From Gammaproteobacteria bacterium (GTDB taxonomy: Bacteria; Pseudomonadota; Gammaproteobacteria; JAABTG01), in contig JAXHLS010000002.1 in NCBI GenBank assembly GCA_034522055.1, positions 1,302,001 through 1,366,000 on the forward strand: 64,000 nucleotides of DNA, given 5' to 3'. Below, one piece after another: positions 17,170 to 26,217 of the stretch (positions are counted from its first letter, which is position 1; each line of letters opens with the position of its first letter). A program made the translations under genes and the position numbers. The notes below the pieces were generated by a model. That model worked only from the letters and a program-made list of their open reading frames with translations, did not search any database and had not been told where the DNA came from.

Positions 17170-18582
17170 CTATTTCGGCAGGGTGAAAAAGAATGCGGCC
17201 CCCTCACCCTCGCGGGCCTCCGCCCACATGCGCCCACCATACTGCTCGATGATCTTCCTGCTCACCGCGAGGCCGATACCCGTACCGGGATACTCCTCGC
17301 TGGTATGCAGCCGCTGGAACATCCTGAAGATGCGTTCCTGGAATCGTCCGTCGAAGCCGATACCGTTGTCCCTCACCATGAACTCCCATTCGTCACCCTT
17401 GTCCTCGGCGCGCACGGTGATGGTGAGAGGCGCTTCGCCCCTGAACTTTAACGCGTTTCCAATGACATTTGTAAGGAGTTGCTGGATCTGGAAGCGATCC
17501 ACCCGCACCACCGGCAGAGGGTGGCGATCCAGGGTCGCACCGCTGGCGGCCACCTGGGGCTTCAGGTTCTCCAGCACCTGATCCAGGATATCGTCCACCG
17601 AGATGGGCTGGAGGTTGCGCTGGCCGGTGCGCAGGCGCGAGTAGGCGAGGACCCCGTCGATCATGGACTGCATGCGTTCCGTGCTCTCCACCACGTGGCC
17701 GAGGAACTTGTCGCCGCCGTCCCGCAATTGTTCATGATAGCGATCGGACAGCAGGCGCGCGTTGCGCAGGATGAGCTGCAGGGGCTCCTGGAGGTCATGG
17801 GATACCGCGTAGGCGAGCTGTTCCAGCTCGGCGTTCGCCTCCGCGAGGTTGCTGTCCGTCGCCGCGCCAGCCGCCGAAAGGGGCTCCACCATGCCATCGT
17901 ATCCACCACCGGACCGACGACTCAGGCGTAGCAGGTACGGTTGTTCATGATCACCCGACGGTGTCATGGCACCCTCGAAACGGACGAGTTCGCCCCCTCG
18001 CAGCCGCCGCCATTCGTCGTCCCCGGCGAGGTCATGGAACAAGGCAGTCAGGGGCACGCCCGGCCGGGCATCGCCCAGACGGCCGAGCACTTCCCGCGCC
18101 CGCGCGTTCAGCCCCTCGATGACGCCTTGCGCCGATAGCTCGAACAGCCCCACCGGCAGATCGTCCAGGTTCGTCCAGGCGCGGGACGGCTGCTCTTCGA
18201 GCGGCCCCTGCCCCAGGCTGCGGCAGACGGCATGGGCCATGTCCAGAATGCCCCCACTGGTCTTGCTAACGCACGCGGACAGCCGCAATTCCACCGCGCT
18301 GTCGGCCACCCCCGGCGGCAACCCGGCGGCCAGCAGGAACAGGGGCAGGTCGGGGAAACGCCGTCGCAATTGGCGCAGCACCGCCATACCCTCGCCCCAG
18401 TCGAGCTGGTGCTCGCACACCACCGCCTCGAAGTCGGCCGCCGCCAGATGCTCCGCGTACTCCAGGGCACCCGACACATGCACCACCTCGAGCCGCGCGC
18501 AGCGATCCCGCAGGGCCAGAGCGGCGATGACGCCGTCGGCCTCGCAGCTGTCGATGAGGAGTACTCGGGAGGCGGTGGTCAT
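17170..18582 (-). CDS. Cytosolic sensor histidine kinase with receiver-like N-terminus
   Basis: The 470-residue protein has no membrane helix. Residues 1-120 resemble a receiver domain (VLLIDSCEAD start, Lys in ACVSKTSGG), but the usual phospho-acceptor strand reads VVCEHQL, with Glu where Asp is expected. A PAS-like segment follows (about 140-230), then a phytochrome-type HisKA box AVSHDLQEPL, N-box NVIGNALKF and G-boxes DNGIGF and GTGIGLAVSRK. It probably phosphorylates the REC-GGDEF-EAL protein encoded 41 bp downstream. Start ATG 18582 was chosen over 18654 because it directly precedes the receiver-like fold. Confidence 0.85.
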   Translation of the reverse strand: MTTASRVLLIDSCEADGVIAALALRDRCARLEVVHVSGALEYAEHLAAADFEAVVCEHQLDWGEGMAVLRQLRRRFPDLPLFLLAAGLPPGVADSAVELRLSACVSKTSGGILDMAHAVCRSLGQGPLEEQPSRAWTNLDDLPVGLFELSAQGVIEGLNARAREVLGRLGDARPGVPLTALFHDLAGDDEWRRLRGGELVRFEGAMTPSGDHEQPYLLRLSRRSGGGYDGMVEPLSAAGAATDSNLAEANAELEQLAYAVSHDLQEPLQLILRNARLLSDRYHEQLRDGGDKFLGHVVESTERMQSMIDGVLAYSRLRTGQRNLQPISVDDILDQVLENLKPQVAASGATLDRHPLPVVRVDRFQIQQLLTNVIGNALKFRGEAPLTITVRAEDKGDEWEFMVRDNGIGFDGRFQERIFRMFQRLHTSEEYPGTGIGLAVSRKIIEQYGGRMWAEAREGEGAAFFFTLPK

Positions 18583-19146
18583 GGATTGTCGGGAACCGCT
18601 CGCAATGGCTTGGTCCTGGTTTCGTTCACTGTCGCGGGTGCGCCGCCGTCGCACTCGCTGAAGAGGGCGGCATCGTCGCTCCGGCTTACCGCCGGGCCCT
18701 GGAAGCCGGACGTCCGCCTAAGTTACGAGTGTCCTTGGTTACCCCGGAAGGCCCGCAGGATCTATAAACATGCAATGTTCAAGCCATTCCTGACTCGGGC
18801 GCTTTGTCCTTTTATGACAATCAGTTATATTCGCTTGCCTCGAATGAATCGCCGCCCATGTAAACTGAACCGACGAGGGGCCCGGTTCCAACCCGCGGCC
18901 GGCGCGATGCCCCCCCCCAATGCCGCGTCATGGATCACAGTTATCGCCTCCACGGCCACCCGCAGGAAGCGGTTTCCCTCAGAAGGTGGCCGCGACAGGT
19001 TCAAAGTGTAAAGTATTCCGACATTTTCGGCGCCTTCGGATCGCCCATGGCGGAACCGCACCCACATTGGATACCATCTCTGGCTTTGGGCAGCGGCGGC
19101 ACGCACCATCCATCAGGCCCATCCCTTTCATGAACCCATCACGCCC
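18583..19146. other. Long divergent spacer with promoter candidate
   Basis: About 560 bp between the divergent kinase operon and the small membrane protein, without a credible gene. The segment 18730-18880 is AT-rich relative to the flanks. TTGTCC (18804) and TATATT (18826) are separated by 16 bp and form the best sigma-70-like promoter on the plus strand, about 315 bp before the next start. A 94-codon minus-strand frame (18825-19109) lacks any family resemblance and is not called. Confidence 0.4.
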
Positions 19147-19506
19147 ATGCTACTGAAACTGTTCTATACCGTCCTCATCATCGGCGGCATCCTGCTGGTG
19201 GTGCGCAGCCGCATGGCGCTGCGCGGCGCCCCGCGGCAGTCCCGGGATGAGGCGCCCCGGGGGGTCAATCCCCGCTGGGTCGCCTACGGTATCACCGCGG
19301 TTATCGTCATCACCTCGGTGGGGATCACGGCCCACCAGTGGCTGTCCAACGAGGACATGGTGGCGGTGCGAGTGGTGAACGCCAATACGGGGCAGACGAC
19401 GGTCTACACCGCCTACGCCCATGAAGTGGAGGAACGTTCCTTCCGCACCGCCGACGGCACCCTGGTGAGACTGGCCGACATGGAACGCATGGAGGTACTG
19501 GACTGA
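19147..19506 (+). CDS. Small membrane protein of unknown function
   Basis: A 119-residue protein with two hydrophobic helices, LFYTVLIIGGILLVV at the N-terminus and GITAVIVITSVGITAH at about residues 50-66, followed by a soluble C-terminal domain with AVRVVNANTGQTTVYTAYAHEVEERSF-type strands. This layout matches small gammaproteobacterial membrane proteins of unknown role. It stands alone, convergent with the next gene (32 bp between stops). Confidence 0.65.
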   Translation: MLLKLFYTVLIIGGILLVVRSRMALRGAPRQSRDEAPRGVNPRWVAYGITAVIVITSVGITAHQWLSNEDMVAVRVVNANTGQTTVYTAYAHEVEERSFRTADGTLVRLADMERMEVLD

Positions 19507-19537
19507 GCCGCCTCAAGGTCCGCGCTGTCCCGCTCCC

Positions 19538-20230
19538 TCAAGAGGACGGCGCGGCCGGCCGCCTGAATACCAGTTCCGTGCGCAGGCGGCCTTCGAACCA
19601 GGTGTCATAGGCCACGCCGCATTCCTGCATCTCCAGCCTGAAACCGGGCTGGCCCTCGGGCGACGACGCCACGAGTTCCAGCATTCCGCAGGGGTAGGTC
19701 ACCTTCATCTCCACCCGCATGGGGTAATAGCCGTCGAGAAAACGCCGCATGTAGGGCCCGTTGCGCAATACGTAGACCCCATCACCGTTGCCGTGCAGGG
19801 CCTGGCTCCTGGCCGACAGGCACAGCCGCGCGTGGCGGCCCACATCGGTGAGCTGGATACTGGGGCCATCGATATAGGCACTGCCCACGTTGTGAGTGCT
19901 CACTATTTTCAGGTCCTCGGTGCCGCCAGCCCGAAACATCACTTGCAGTCGCGGGACCGCATCCAGGTTGGCGTGGCATTGATGGAGGTCCACCCAGCCG
20001 TGCTCGAGGCTCGAGGCGTCGATGGCCACATGGTTTTCGTGATGGTGTACCTTCTTCGCGGGCGGCGCCCCGAGGAAATGCAGTTCGCCCTCGTTGACCT
20101 CCTCGATGCGCGCCTCGAAGTCATCGAAGAACCAGTCATCCTCCGACGCCCCGGAGGCGCCGATGTAAACTGCCGGCGCCAGGGCCACTAGCACCGCCGC
20201 TACGCGCAAGCTTCCAGACCTGTCAACCAT
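19538..20230 (-). CDS. Exported hypothetical protein
   Basis: A 230-residue protein with a signal-peptide-like N-terminus (SLRVAAVLVALAPAVYIGAS) and a beta-rich mature region that includes a His cluster (VHHHENH, about residues 62-68) and Cys residues at LHQCHA, LCLSA, TYPCGM and QECGVA. The His/Cys pattern could bind metal or form disulfides. I do not recognise the family. The start lies only 26 bp from the divergent yrfG-like gene, so either the promoters overlap or the true start is slightly internal. Confidence 0.6.
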   Translation of the reverse strand: MVDRSGSLRVAAVLVALAPAVYIGASGASEDDWFFDDFEARIEEVNEGELHFLGAPPAKKVHHHENHVAIDASSLEHGWVDLHQCHANLDAVPRLQVMFRAGGTEDLKIVSTHNVGSAYIDGPSIQLTDVGRHARLCLSARSQALHGNGDGVYVLRNGPYMRRFLDGYYPMRVEMKVTYPCGMLELVASSPEGQPGFRLEMQECGVAYDTWFEGRLRTELVFRRPAAPSS

Positions 20231-20256
20231 GGAAAACCCTACGTCTGCCGAAAGCC

Positions 20257-20934
20257 ATGAATGATGCCCCCGAAAAAGTCCGCTGGCAGGATGTGGAGAC
20301 CGTCCTGCTGGATATGGACGGAACCCTTTTGGACCTGCATTTCGACAACCAGTTCTGGCTCCACCATATGCCCAGGCGCTATGCCGAGATCAAGGGCATT
20401 CCCTTCGACGAGGCCAAGGCATACCTGTACCGGCGCTACAAGGCCGTGGAGGGCACCATCGACTGGTACTGCCTGGATTACTGGACCCGTGAACTCTACA
20501 TGGACGTGGCGCTGCTCAAGGAAGAGGTGGAACATCTCATCGCGGTGCACCCCCACGTGGTGGAATTTCTCGACGCCCTGCGGGCCTCGGGCCGGCGGAC
20601 CGTGCTGGTGACCAACGCCCACGGCAAGAGCCTGCGCCTCAAGATGGACAAGACCCGTCTCGAGGGACGGCTGGACCGCGTCATCTGCTCCCACGATCTG
20701 GGCTTGCCCAAGGAGGACCGGGGCTTCTGGGGCCGCCTCGCGGAGCTGGAACCCTTCGCGCCGGACACCAGCCTGCTGGTGGACGACAGCCTGACCGTGT
20801 TGCGCTCCGCCGCCGCCTACGGCATCCATCAGCTCCTGGCCGTCTACCGCCCCGACAGCCAGGCCCCGGCGCGCGAGATCGAGGAATTTCCCGCCATCCA
20901 CACCTTCCGCGAGATCATGCCCCCCAGCGCTTGA
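20257..20934 (+). CDS. yrfG: HAD-family GMP/IMP nucleotidase (YrfG-like)
   Basis: Cytosolic 5'-nucleotidase of the HAD superfamily; the E. coli homologue dephosphorylates GMP and IMP. The 225-residue product carries HAD motif I LLDMDGTLLD (about residue 17), motif II VLVTNAHGKS, motif III Lys in GLPKEDRGFW and motif IV LLVDDSLTVLRSA. The cap segment LHFDNQFWLHHMPRRYAE is characteristic of YrfG. It overlaps the convergent YkgJ gene by 20 bp at its 3' end. Confidence 0.88.
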   Translation: MNDAPEKVRWQDVETVLLDMDGTLLDLHFDNQFWLHHMPRRYAEIKGIPFDEAKAYLYRRYKAVEGTIDWYCLDYWTRELYMDVALLKEEVEHLIAVHPHVVEFLDALRASGRRTVLVTNAHGKSLRLKMDKTRLEGRLDRVICSHDLGLPKEDRGFWGRLAELEPFAPDTSLLVDDSLTVLRSAAAYGIHQLLAVYRPDSQAPAREIEEFPAIHTFREIMPPSA

Positions 20935-21316
20935 AGCGCTTCCTGCAATAGGCCAGCAGGGTGGCATGGTCGTTGAAGTAGAGTTCGAAGCCGTCCTCGG
21001 CGGGCGCGTCGAACTCGCAGAAGTCGTTGCTGTACTCGCGGCATACCTGGGGCCGCTGGTCGTAGATGCCGCAGCCGCCGTCCGGCTGGAGATGGGTACA
21101 GCGGGTCTCCACGAGCAGGTACCACCCGGCCTTTTCCTTGTAGACCTGCACCCCGGAGTGAGATACCTGCCACAACAGGTGGTCGAAATCCGACTTGGCG
21201 CGCGGCGTGTCGATGGCCTGGGTGATGTAAGTACAGCACTTGGAATTGGTGCAACGCTGGCACTTGGAACCGGTGTAGTCCTCGCCCGGCTCAACCCTGA
21301 TGCCCTCGAAGGTCAT
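20915..21316 (-). CDS. YkgJ-type cysteine-cluster protein
   Basis: A 133-residue protein with the YkgJ/UPF0153 Cys pattern: KCQRCTNSKCCTY near residue 18, TRCTHLQPDGGCGIYDQRP near 72 and VCREYSNDFCEF near 90, expected to bind a zinc or iron-sulfur centre. The molecular role is not established. The start overlaps the trmB stop as ATGA, so it is co-translated with trmB. The 3' end overlaps the convergent nucleotidase gene by 20 bp. Confidence 0.85.
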   Translation of the reverse strand: MTFEGIRVEPGEDYTGSKCQRCTNSKCCTYITQAIDTPRAKSDFDHLLWQVSHSGVQVYKEKAGWYLLVETRCTHLQPDGGCGIYDQRPQVCREYSNDFCEFDAPAEDGFELYFNDHATLLAYCRKRFKRWGA

Positions 21317-22053
21317 GGCGTTTCTCCCGGTTCGCCGTCCCCCGCCTCTGGCAGCCGGCGTTCCAGCAACAGGTCCCAGACACCATGGCCCAGGGCCTCC
21401 CCGCGACGCTGGAAGCGGGTCACGGGACGCTCCGTGGGCCGGTGGTAGAAGGCCCCTTTCTCATCGAGGTTCGCGAGGCCCGGCACGGCCGAAACCACCC
21501 GCAACATGTGCTCGGCGTACTCCTGCCAGTCGGTGGCGAGGTGGAGGATACCCCCGGGCGCCAGTCTACGGGCCATGAGGGCCATCGTCGCGGGTTGCAC
21601 GAGACGCCGCTTGTGGTGGCGCTTCTTGGGCCAGGGATCCGGAAACCAGACATTGATGCCGGCCAGGGAGCCATCCGCCACCGCCTGTTCGAGCACCTCG
21701 AGGGCGTCGCCCCGGATCACCCTTATGTTGTCGATGCCCGCCGCCGCCACACCGGCCAACAGCCGCCCTATGCCCGGCGGATGCACCTCCACCCCCACAT
21801 AGTTGCGGCTGGGATGGGCCGCCGCCAGCTCAAGCAAGGCCTCGCCGTTGCCGAAACCTATCTCAAGATACAGAGGCCCCGGGCGCCCGAAGTGACGGTG
21901 GGGATCAATCACTTCGTCCGGCTCGAGGCCGAAGCGGGCCCACAGGACGTCGATGGCCCGGCGCTGGGCGCGGGTGGTGCGTCCCCCGCGGACCACGAAG
22001 CTCCTGACGGAACGTGGCACATCGGTGGCCATCGAGGAAATGGAATTTGGCAT
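21313..22053 (-). CDS. trmB: tRNA (guanine-N7)-methyltransferase
   Basis: Methylates G46 in the variable loop of tRNAs using S-adenosylmethionine. The 246-residue protein shows the TrmB signatures: SAM-binding YLEIGFGNGEALLELA (about residue 65), NYVGVEVH, and the catalytic FPDPWPKKRHHKRRL (about 140). The start could be ATG 2053-proximal or the Met eight codons in; both leave the domain intact. It heads a coupled pair with the YkgJ-type gene. Confidence 0.95.
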   Translation of the reverse strand: MPNSISSMATDVPRSVRSFVVRGGRTTRAQRRAIDVLWARFGLEPDEVIDPHRHFGRPGPLYLEIGFGNGEALLELAAAHPSRNYVGVEVHPPGIGRLLAGVAAAGIDNIRVIRGDALEVLEQAVADGSLAGINVWFPDPWPKKRHHKRRLVQPATMALMARRLAPGGILHLATDWQEYAEHMLRVVSAVPGLANLDEKGAFYHRPTERPVTRFQRRGEALGHGVWDLLLERRLPEAGDGEPGETP

Positions 22054-22203
22054 ATCGGCTGGGAAACCCGGGTCTAATCAGCTATAAAGCATCTAAGATA
22101 ATAACTGAAAGCCACTGAATATACTGACAAAGCTTTACTTTACATGCGGAATAGCTTAACTAATGGCAATCTTGGCGGACTACCCGACGTTATACTTCAA
22201 CAA

Positions 22204-22608
22204 ATGTCGAAAGTGATTCCAACCGTGGTCGTTGTGGATGACAGTCCCACCGCCGCCTCGTTCTATCAGATCAGCGCCGCCGATCTCGCGGTGGAGCTGC
22301 GCGCCTTCCATGGCGCCGCTGAGGCCACCGCCCACTTGGAAAACAACCAGCCCGATCTGTTGTTCCTGGATATCGTCATGCCCGACAAGGATGGCATGAC
22401 CCTGCTCAAGGAGCTACGTGCGCTGCCCATTCATAGTGACACACCCGTCATCATGGTGACTTCCAAGGACTACGACCAGGATCGGGCCGTGGCCCGAGAA
22501 CTCGGCGTACTGGAGTTTCTGCTCAAGCCCCTGCGACCCCGCGAGATCCGCGACCTGATCCAGAAATACACCGGGGCCGAAGAACGATCCGACTCCAACG
22601 TCGTCTAG
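22204..22608 (+). CDS. Single-domain CheY-like response regulator
   Basis: A 134-residue receiver domain with the acidic pocket VVVDDSPT, phospho-acceptor Asp in LLFLDIVMPDKDG, Thr/Ser in IMVTSKDY and Lys in LEFLLKPLRP. No output domain follows, so it acts through protein contacts. ATG 22204 is chosen over the open upstream frame (22144) because it precedes the receiver directly. No chemotaxis or kinase gene is adjacent; its partner is unknown. Confidence 0.85.
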   Translation: MSKVIPTVVVVDDSPTAASFYQISAADLAVELRAFHGAAEATAHLENNQPDLLFLDIVMPDKDGMTLLKELRALPIHSDTPVIMVTSKDYDQDRAVARELGVLEFLLKPLRPREIRDLIQKYTGAEERSDSNVV

Positions 22609-22751
22609 TGTCCTGCCCCGCCATCATCCACCGCCTGCTACCCGTTGCCGGGGCGCGTCGTCGCCCAGGTGCTGCGGCGACGCCCATTCTCGCATTGGCG
22701 GACAGATGTCCGGTGCAGAACTTCGACCATTGCCACGGGACACCTTCCTAG

Positions 22752-23675
22752 ATGGCAGAAAACTATGTCCGTTTCTGGGGCGTGCGGGGGTCCTATCCCA
22801 CCCCCTTCCCCAGCCACCTGCAATACGGCGGCAACACCACCTGCCTGGAGATCCGGGCGGGCAACCACCTGGCCATCATCGACGGCGGCAGCGGCATCAT
22901 CCCTCTCGGGGATCTGCTGATGCGCCAGCAGGATATCACCGAGTTTCTGCTGCTGTTCACCCACTACCATTGGGACCACATCTCAGGCATGCCGTTTTTC
23001 GTGCCCGCCTTCGTACCCAGATTCTCGATCCGCATCACCGGGCCCGGCAACAGCCCCGAAGAGGTGAAACATATCCTCGGGCAGCAGATGAAGGCCCCCT
23101 ATTTTCCGGTGGAGACCGAGACCTGGCTGGCGGACGTGCAGTACCTGGACACGCGCATCGACCACCTGGAGCACGGTCCTATCAAGCTGCAACGCTTCGT
23201 CGTCCATCATCCGGGCACCACCTACGGTTACCGCATCACGGTCAACGACCGGCATGTGGTGTTCGTGCCGGACCAGGAACTGCTGTTCATCGACCAGCCC
23301 ATCAACCTGCGACTGGTGGACGCCGAACTCGGCGCGGACGAGAAGCGCCTGCTGGAGCAGATGAAGGAAGAGGAAAAATGGAGCCTGCTCAAGCCCATGA
23401 TGAATGCCCACGCCTTGATCCACGATGCCCAGTACACGCCCGAGGACTACGCCAGCAAGCGCGGCTGGGGCCATTCCTGCTACGTGGACACGGTGAACTG
23501 CGCCATCGACGCCGGTGCCCGCTCCCTCTACCTGTTCCACCATGACCCGGGTTACCCCGACCACAAGCTGGATACCCTGCACCACCACGCCCGGGAACTC
23601 ATCCGCGACCGGGGCGCCGACGTGGCCTGTCATCTGGCCCAGGAGGGTCTGATCATCGATTTCGACGCCCTCTGA
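22752..23675 (+). CDS. Metallo-beta-lactamase-fold hydrolase
   Basis: A 307-residue binuclear metal hydrolase with the metal-binding THYHWDH motif (about residues 76-82), an upstream FWGVRGSYPTPFP opening typical of the subgroup, IIDGGSG, and a late YLFHHDPGYPD supplying further ligands. The subgroup includes phosphodiesterase-like enzymes, sometimes next to receiver proteins, as here (144 bp after a CheY-like gene). The substrate is unknown. Confidence 0.85.
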   Translation: MAENYVRFWGVRGSYPTPFPSHLQYGGNTTCLEIRAGNHLAIIDGGSGIIPLGDLLMRQQDITEFLLLFTHYHWDHISGMPFFVPAFVPRFSIRITGPGNSPEEVKHILGQQMKAPYFPVETETWLADVQYLDTRIDHLEHGPIKLQRFVVHHPGTTYGYRITVNDRHVVFVPDQELLFIDQPINLRLVDAELGADEKRLLEQMKEEEKWSLLKPMMNAHALIHDAQYTPEDYASKRGWGHSCYVDTVNCAIDAGARSLYLFHHDPGYPDHKLDTLHHHARELIRDRGADVACHLAQEGLIIDFDAL

Positions 23676-23697
23676 GTAACCCTTGGAAATCGCTAGC

Positions 23698-23942
23698 GTA
23701 GAGAGAAGCATTTCTTCTCGCCAAGAGCGCCAAGAAGAACAAATATTCCTCTCACAAAGGCACAGAGGCACGGAGAAAGGAAGACAGCTGGCCAGGCCTG
23801 AACTGCGCCACGCCGCCGCCATGTGTCGATTACTTGACGCTCACTGAGGACGAGCCATCATGAAAGGCGCGGAACGCGTGGCCCCAGAATCAATCTTTCC
23901 GCTGTTTTCGCGTCTTTCGCGCCTTTCGTAGTTTTTCTGCTC
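23698..23942. repeat. Three short dispersed repeat types in the thiG spacer
   Basis: This spacer holds a CTCGCCAAGAGCGCCAAGAA-type piece (about 23719), a CACAAAGGCACAGAGGCACG piece (about 23754) and, at 23860-23942, a minus-strand copy of the ACTACGAAAGGCGCGAAA family (plus strand CTTTCGCGCCTTTCGTAGTT). No coding potential is evident. Confidence 0.7.
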
Positions 23943-23969
23943 TACTGACCAGGCCAGGCCGGGCTGCCC

Positions 23970-24770
23970 TCAGAAGAACGTCCCGTCCACCGGGGACGAG
24001 GCGCTGGCATAGCGCTTGCGCGGCATGCGCCCGGCCCGGAAGGCCTCGCGGCCCGCCTCGATGGCCTTGGCCATGGCCGAGGCCATGAGCACCGGGTCAC
24101 GCGCCGCCGCGATGGCCGTATTCATCAACACGCCGTCGCAGCCCAGCTCCATGGCCACCGCCGCGTCCGATGCCGTGCCCACGCCGGCATCCACGAGGAT
24201 GGGCACTGTGGCATTCTCCACGATTTCCAGGATGTTGTAGGGATTGCGCACGCCCAGCCCCGAGCCGATGGGCGCCGCCAGGGGCATCACCGCCACACAG
24301 CCCAGCTCCTCGAAACGCTTGGCGATGATGGGGTCGTCGTTGGTATAGACCATGACCTTGAAGCCGTCCGCCACCAGGGTCTCGGCCGCCTCCAGGGTAG
24401 CGACGATGTCCGGGAACAGGGTCTTCTCGTCCCCCAGCACCTCAAGTTTCACCAAGTCGTGACCGTCCAGCAACTCGCGGGCCAGGCGGCAGGTGCGCAC
24501 GGCGGTGACGGCGTCGTAACACCCCGCGGTATTGGGCAACAGGGTATAGCGATGGAGCGGCAGGGCATCCAGCAGATTGGGCTCGTCGGGATTCTGGCCG
24601 ATGTTGGTGCGGCGGATGGCCACGGTGACGATCTCGGCGCCGGACGCCTCCACGGCACGCCGGGTCTCGTCGAGGTCCTTGTATTTGCCGGTGCCCACGA
24701 GGAGGCGGGAACCGTAGGACACGCCGTCGATGATGAGGGGGTCCTTGATGGCTGGGGGATTGGTTGTCAT
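23970..24770 (-). CDS. thiG: Thiazole synthase ThiG
   Basis: Forms the thiazole phosphate moiety of thiamine from deoxyxylulose phosphate, dehydroglycine and ThiS thiocarboxylate. The 266-residue TIM barrel shows [56 protein letters not shown] and [28 protein letters not shown], and has normal family length. It lies 70 bp after thiS on the same strand, the usual sulfur-carrier/synthase pairing. Confidence 0.97.
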   Translation of the reverse strand: MTTNPPAIKDPLIIDGVSYGSRLLVGTGKYKDLDETRRAVEASGAEIVTVAIRRTNIGQNPDEPNLLDALPLHRYTLLPNTAGCYDAVTAVRTCRLARELLDGHDLVKLEVLGDEKTLFPDIVATLEAAETLVADGFKVMVYTNDDPIIAKRFEELGCVAVMPLAAPIGSGLGVRNPYNILEIVENATVPILVDAGVGTASDAAVAMELGCDGVLMNTAIAAARDPVLMASAMAKAIEAGREAFRAGRMPRKRYASASSPVDGTFF

Positions 24771-24840
24771 GGCGGAAACGTCCAGATGGTTCGGTAAAGA
24801 GGGGATGGGCGGGCTTCACCGCCCGCGGAGGGCCGGTGGA

Positions 24841-25041
24841 TCAGCCGCCACCGATGGCGTGGACGATCTCCACCCGGTCACCGTCCTCGAGGGTGTAGAG
24901 CCCATGCTCGGCGCGCGGCACCAGGGCCTCGTTCACCTCCACGGCGATGCGCCGGTCGGCCAGTTCCAGGGCCTCCACCAAATCGGCCAGAGTGGTAATG
25001 CCCTCGAAGGGCCGCTGCTCTCCATTGATGCTGATGTTCAT
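24841..25041 (-). CDS. thiS: Thiamine sulfur-carrier protein ThiS
   Basis: A 66-residue ubiquitin-like sulfur carrier whose C-terminal glycine becomes a thiocarboxylate. The fold is recognisable by MNISINGEQ, TLADLVEAL, VAVEVNEALVPR-like strands and the required di-glycine end (IGGG). It is transcribed just before thiG. Its promoter region is shared with the oppositely oriented tRNA-Gly gene about 100 bp away. Confidence 0.95.
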   Translation of the reverse strand: MNISINGEQRPFEGITTLADLVEALELADRRIAVEVNEALVPRAEHGLYTLEDGDRVEIVHAIGGG

Positions 25042-25138
25042 ACGCCTAGGCTATGGCCAGCCGCCTTTCTCCGCAAGGGCTACCGAATGAGTGTGCCGCT
25101 CTTGCCCTCCTCCGCCAAAGGGATAGAATTGGGGTTTC

Positions 25139-25212
25139 GCGGGTGTAGCTCAATGGCAGAGCAGAAGCTTCCCAAGCTTACGACGAGGGTTCGATTCCCT
25201 TCACCCGCTCCA
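25139..25212 (+). tRNA. tRNA-Gly (CCC)
   Basis: The 74-nt cloverleaf has acceptor stem GCGGGTG/CACCCGC, D-stem GCTC/GAGC, anticodon loop TTCCCAA with anticodon CCC, T-arm GAGGG-TTCGATT-CCCTT and an encoded CCA end. The anticodon stem has one terminal G-A mismatch (27-43). CCC reads only GGG glycine codons. Confidence 0.96.
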
Positions 25213-25817
25213 ACTCCCTGACTTCCCACACCGCCCCCAGCCCCGACCAAGGGCGCTGCGCGCCCTATACGACGAGGGTTGTCCCGGACCGTCCATGGTC
25301 CGGGCCCTGCGGGCGCACTCCGTGCGACCAAATCTGTTTCGGATGGTTCCATCGACGGCGATGTCGGTTGCCGGGAGGGACCGACCTTCGTGCCGGAGGA
25401 ACGGGTGGTGAACGACATTTGCAGGTCGGCCTGTAGGTCGGGCTTCAGCCCGACACCCAACGCTGGCGGGTGGTGCCGGCCCGGCCTGTGGTAGGCGCGG
25501 TGGGGTTTAATGTCGGGATGAATCCCGACCTACAGCCGTGCCACAGGAACAGGCGGTGGCTGATCCTTGTAGGTCGGGTTTCAGCCCGACACCCAACGGC
25601 GGGGGTGCCGCCCCGGCCTGTAGCGGCCAGGCAACCGATGCCAAAGATGTCGCGCGGGGGTCATTCACGTTACTGATTCCAAGTATCGTGAAATCTATAT
25701 GCCATACAGCGCGTTATGCCATACAATTCCCACCTGAACCGCAAAGCTCAGCCGGTTAATCCATTGAGCCCGCTGAGGTCTGTACATCTCAAGTAACAAC
25801 CTGACCATAGGTGACTT
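25213..25817. repeat. Spacer with GTAGGTCGGG...CCCGAC palindromic repeats
   Basis: A 600-bp spacer after tRNA-Gly. It has three short palindromes: GGTCGGGCTTCAGCCCGAC at about 25436, GTCGGGATGAATCCCGACC at about 25512 and GGTCGGGTTTCAGCCCGAC at about 25572, separated by related GC-rich linkers. The same family forms the tandem array at 50.1-50.5 kb. I see no gene until the small frame at 25818. Confidence 0.75.
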
Positions 25818-25979
25818 ATGAGTGAGCAAGCCAAGACCCGGCCGAAAGTTCCGGAAGGCCAGACCCGATATTTGAAGACCCGCCAGATGGAGCCAAACGA
25901 AAAGGGTTTCGTTGGCTATGACACCATCTGGGAGTCATTTCAGAAAGAAGTGAAGTATGAGACGCCGAAACGGCCCTGA
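25818..25979 (+). CDS. Small hypothetical protein (53 aa)
   Basis: A 53-residue frame, MSEQAKTRPKVPEGQTRYLK onward, ending in YETPKRP. It is hydrophilic and basic with no signal peptide. AGGTGA lies 4 bases upstream of the ATG. Amino-acid composition looks protein-like rather than repeat-derived, and it starts right after the palindromic repeats. I do not recognise it. It could be a small regulatory protein or a chance frame. Confidence 0.4.
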   Translation: MSEQAKTRPKVPEGQTRYLKTRQMEPNEKGFVGYDTIWESFQKEVKYETPKRP

Positions 25980-26217
25980 GTAAACGCTGACTATTGGGCT
26001 AATTATGGGCCATAGTTATTGGCCAGGGATGGCCAAAATCAGCGCGGAATTACCCAACGTTTCCCGAAGTAAATACCCCTGAGCAATAAGGATGGGCAAT
26101 CAGGAAGTACTGATTCAATCCATCCTGGATTAAATCAGGAACGCCCAGGCCGGTATATATTCGTCTCGATCCCACGTCGTGCAATCCCTTGCGCGACTGT
26201 GCAGTGGTTGGCAGCGG

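Noticed and set aside
18825-19109. 94-codon minus-strand frame in the long spacer
   Set aside because: No ribosome site or family pattern, and its composition is typical of non-coding DNA.
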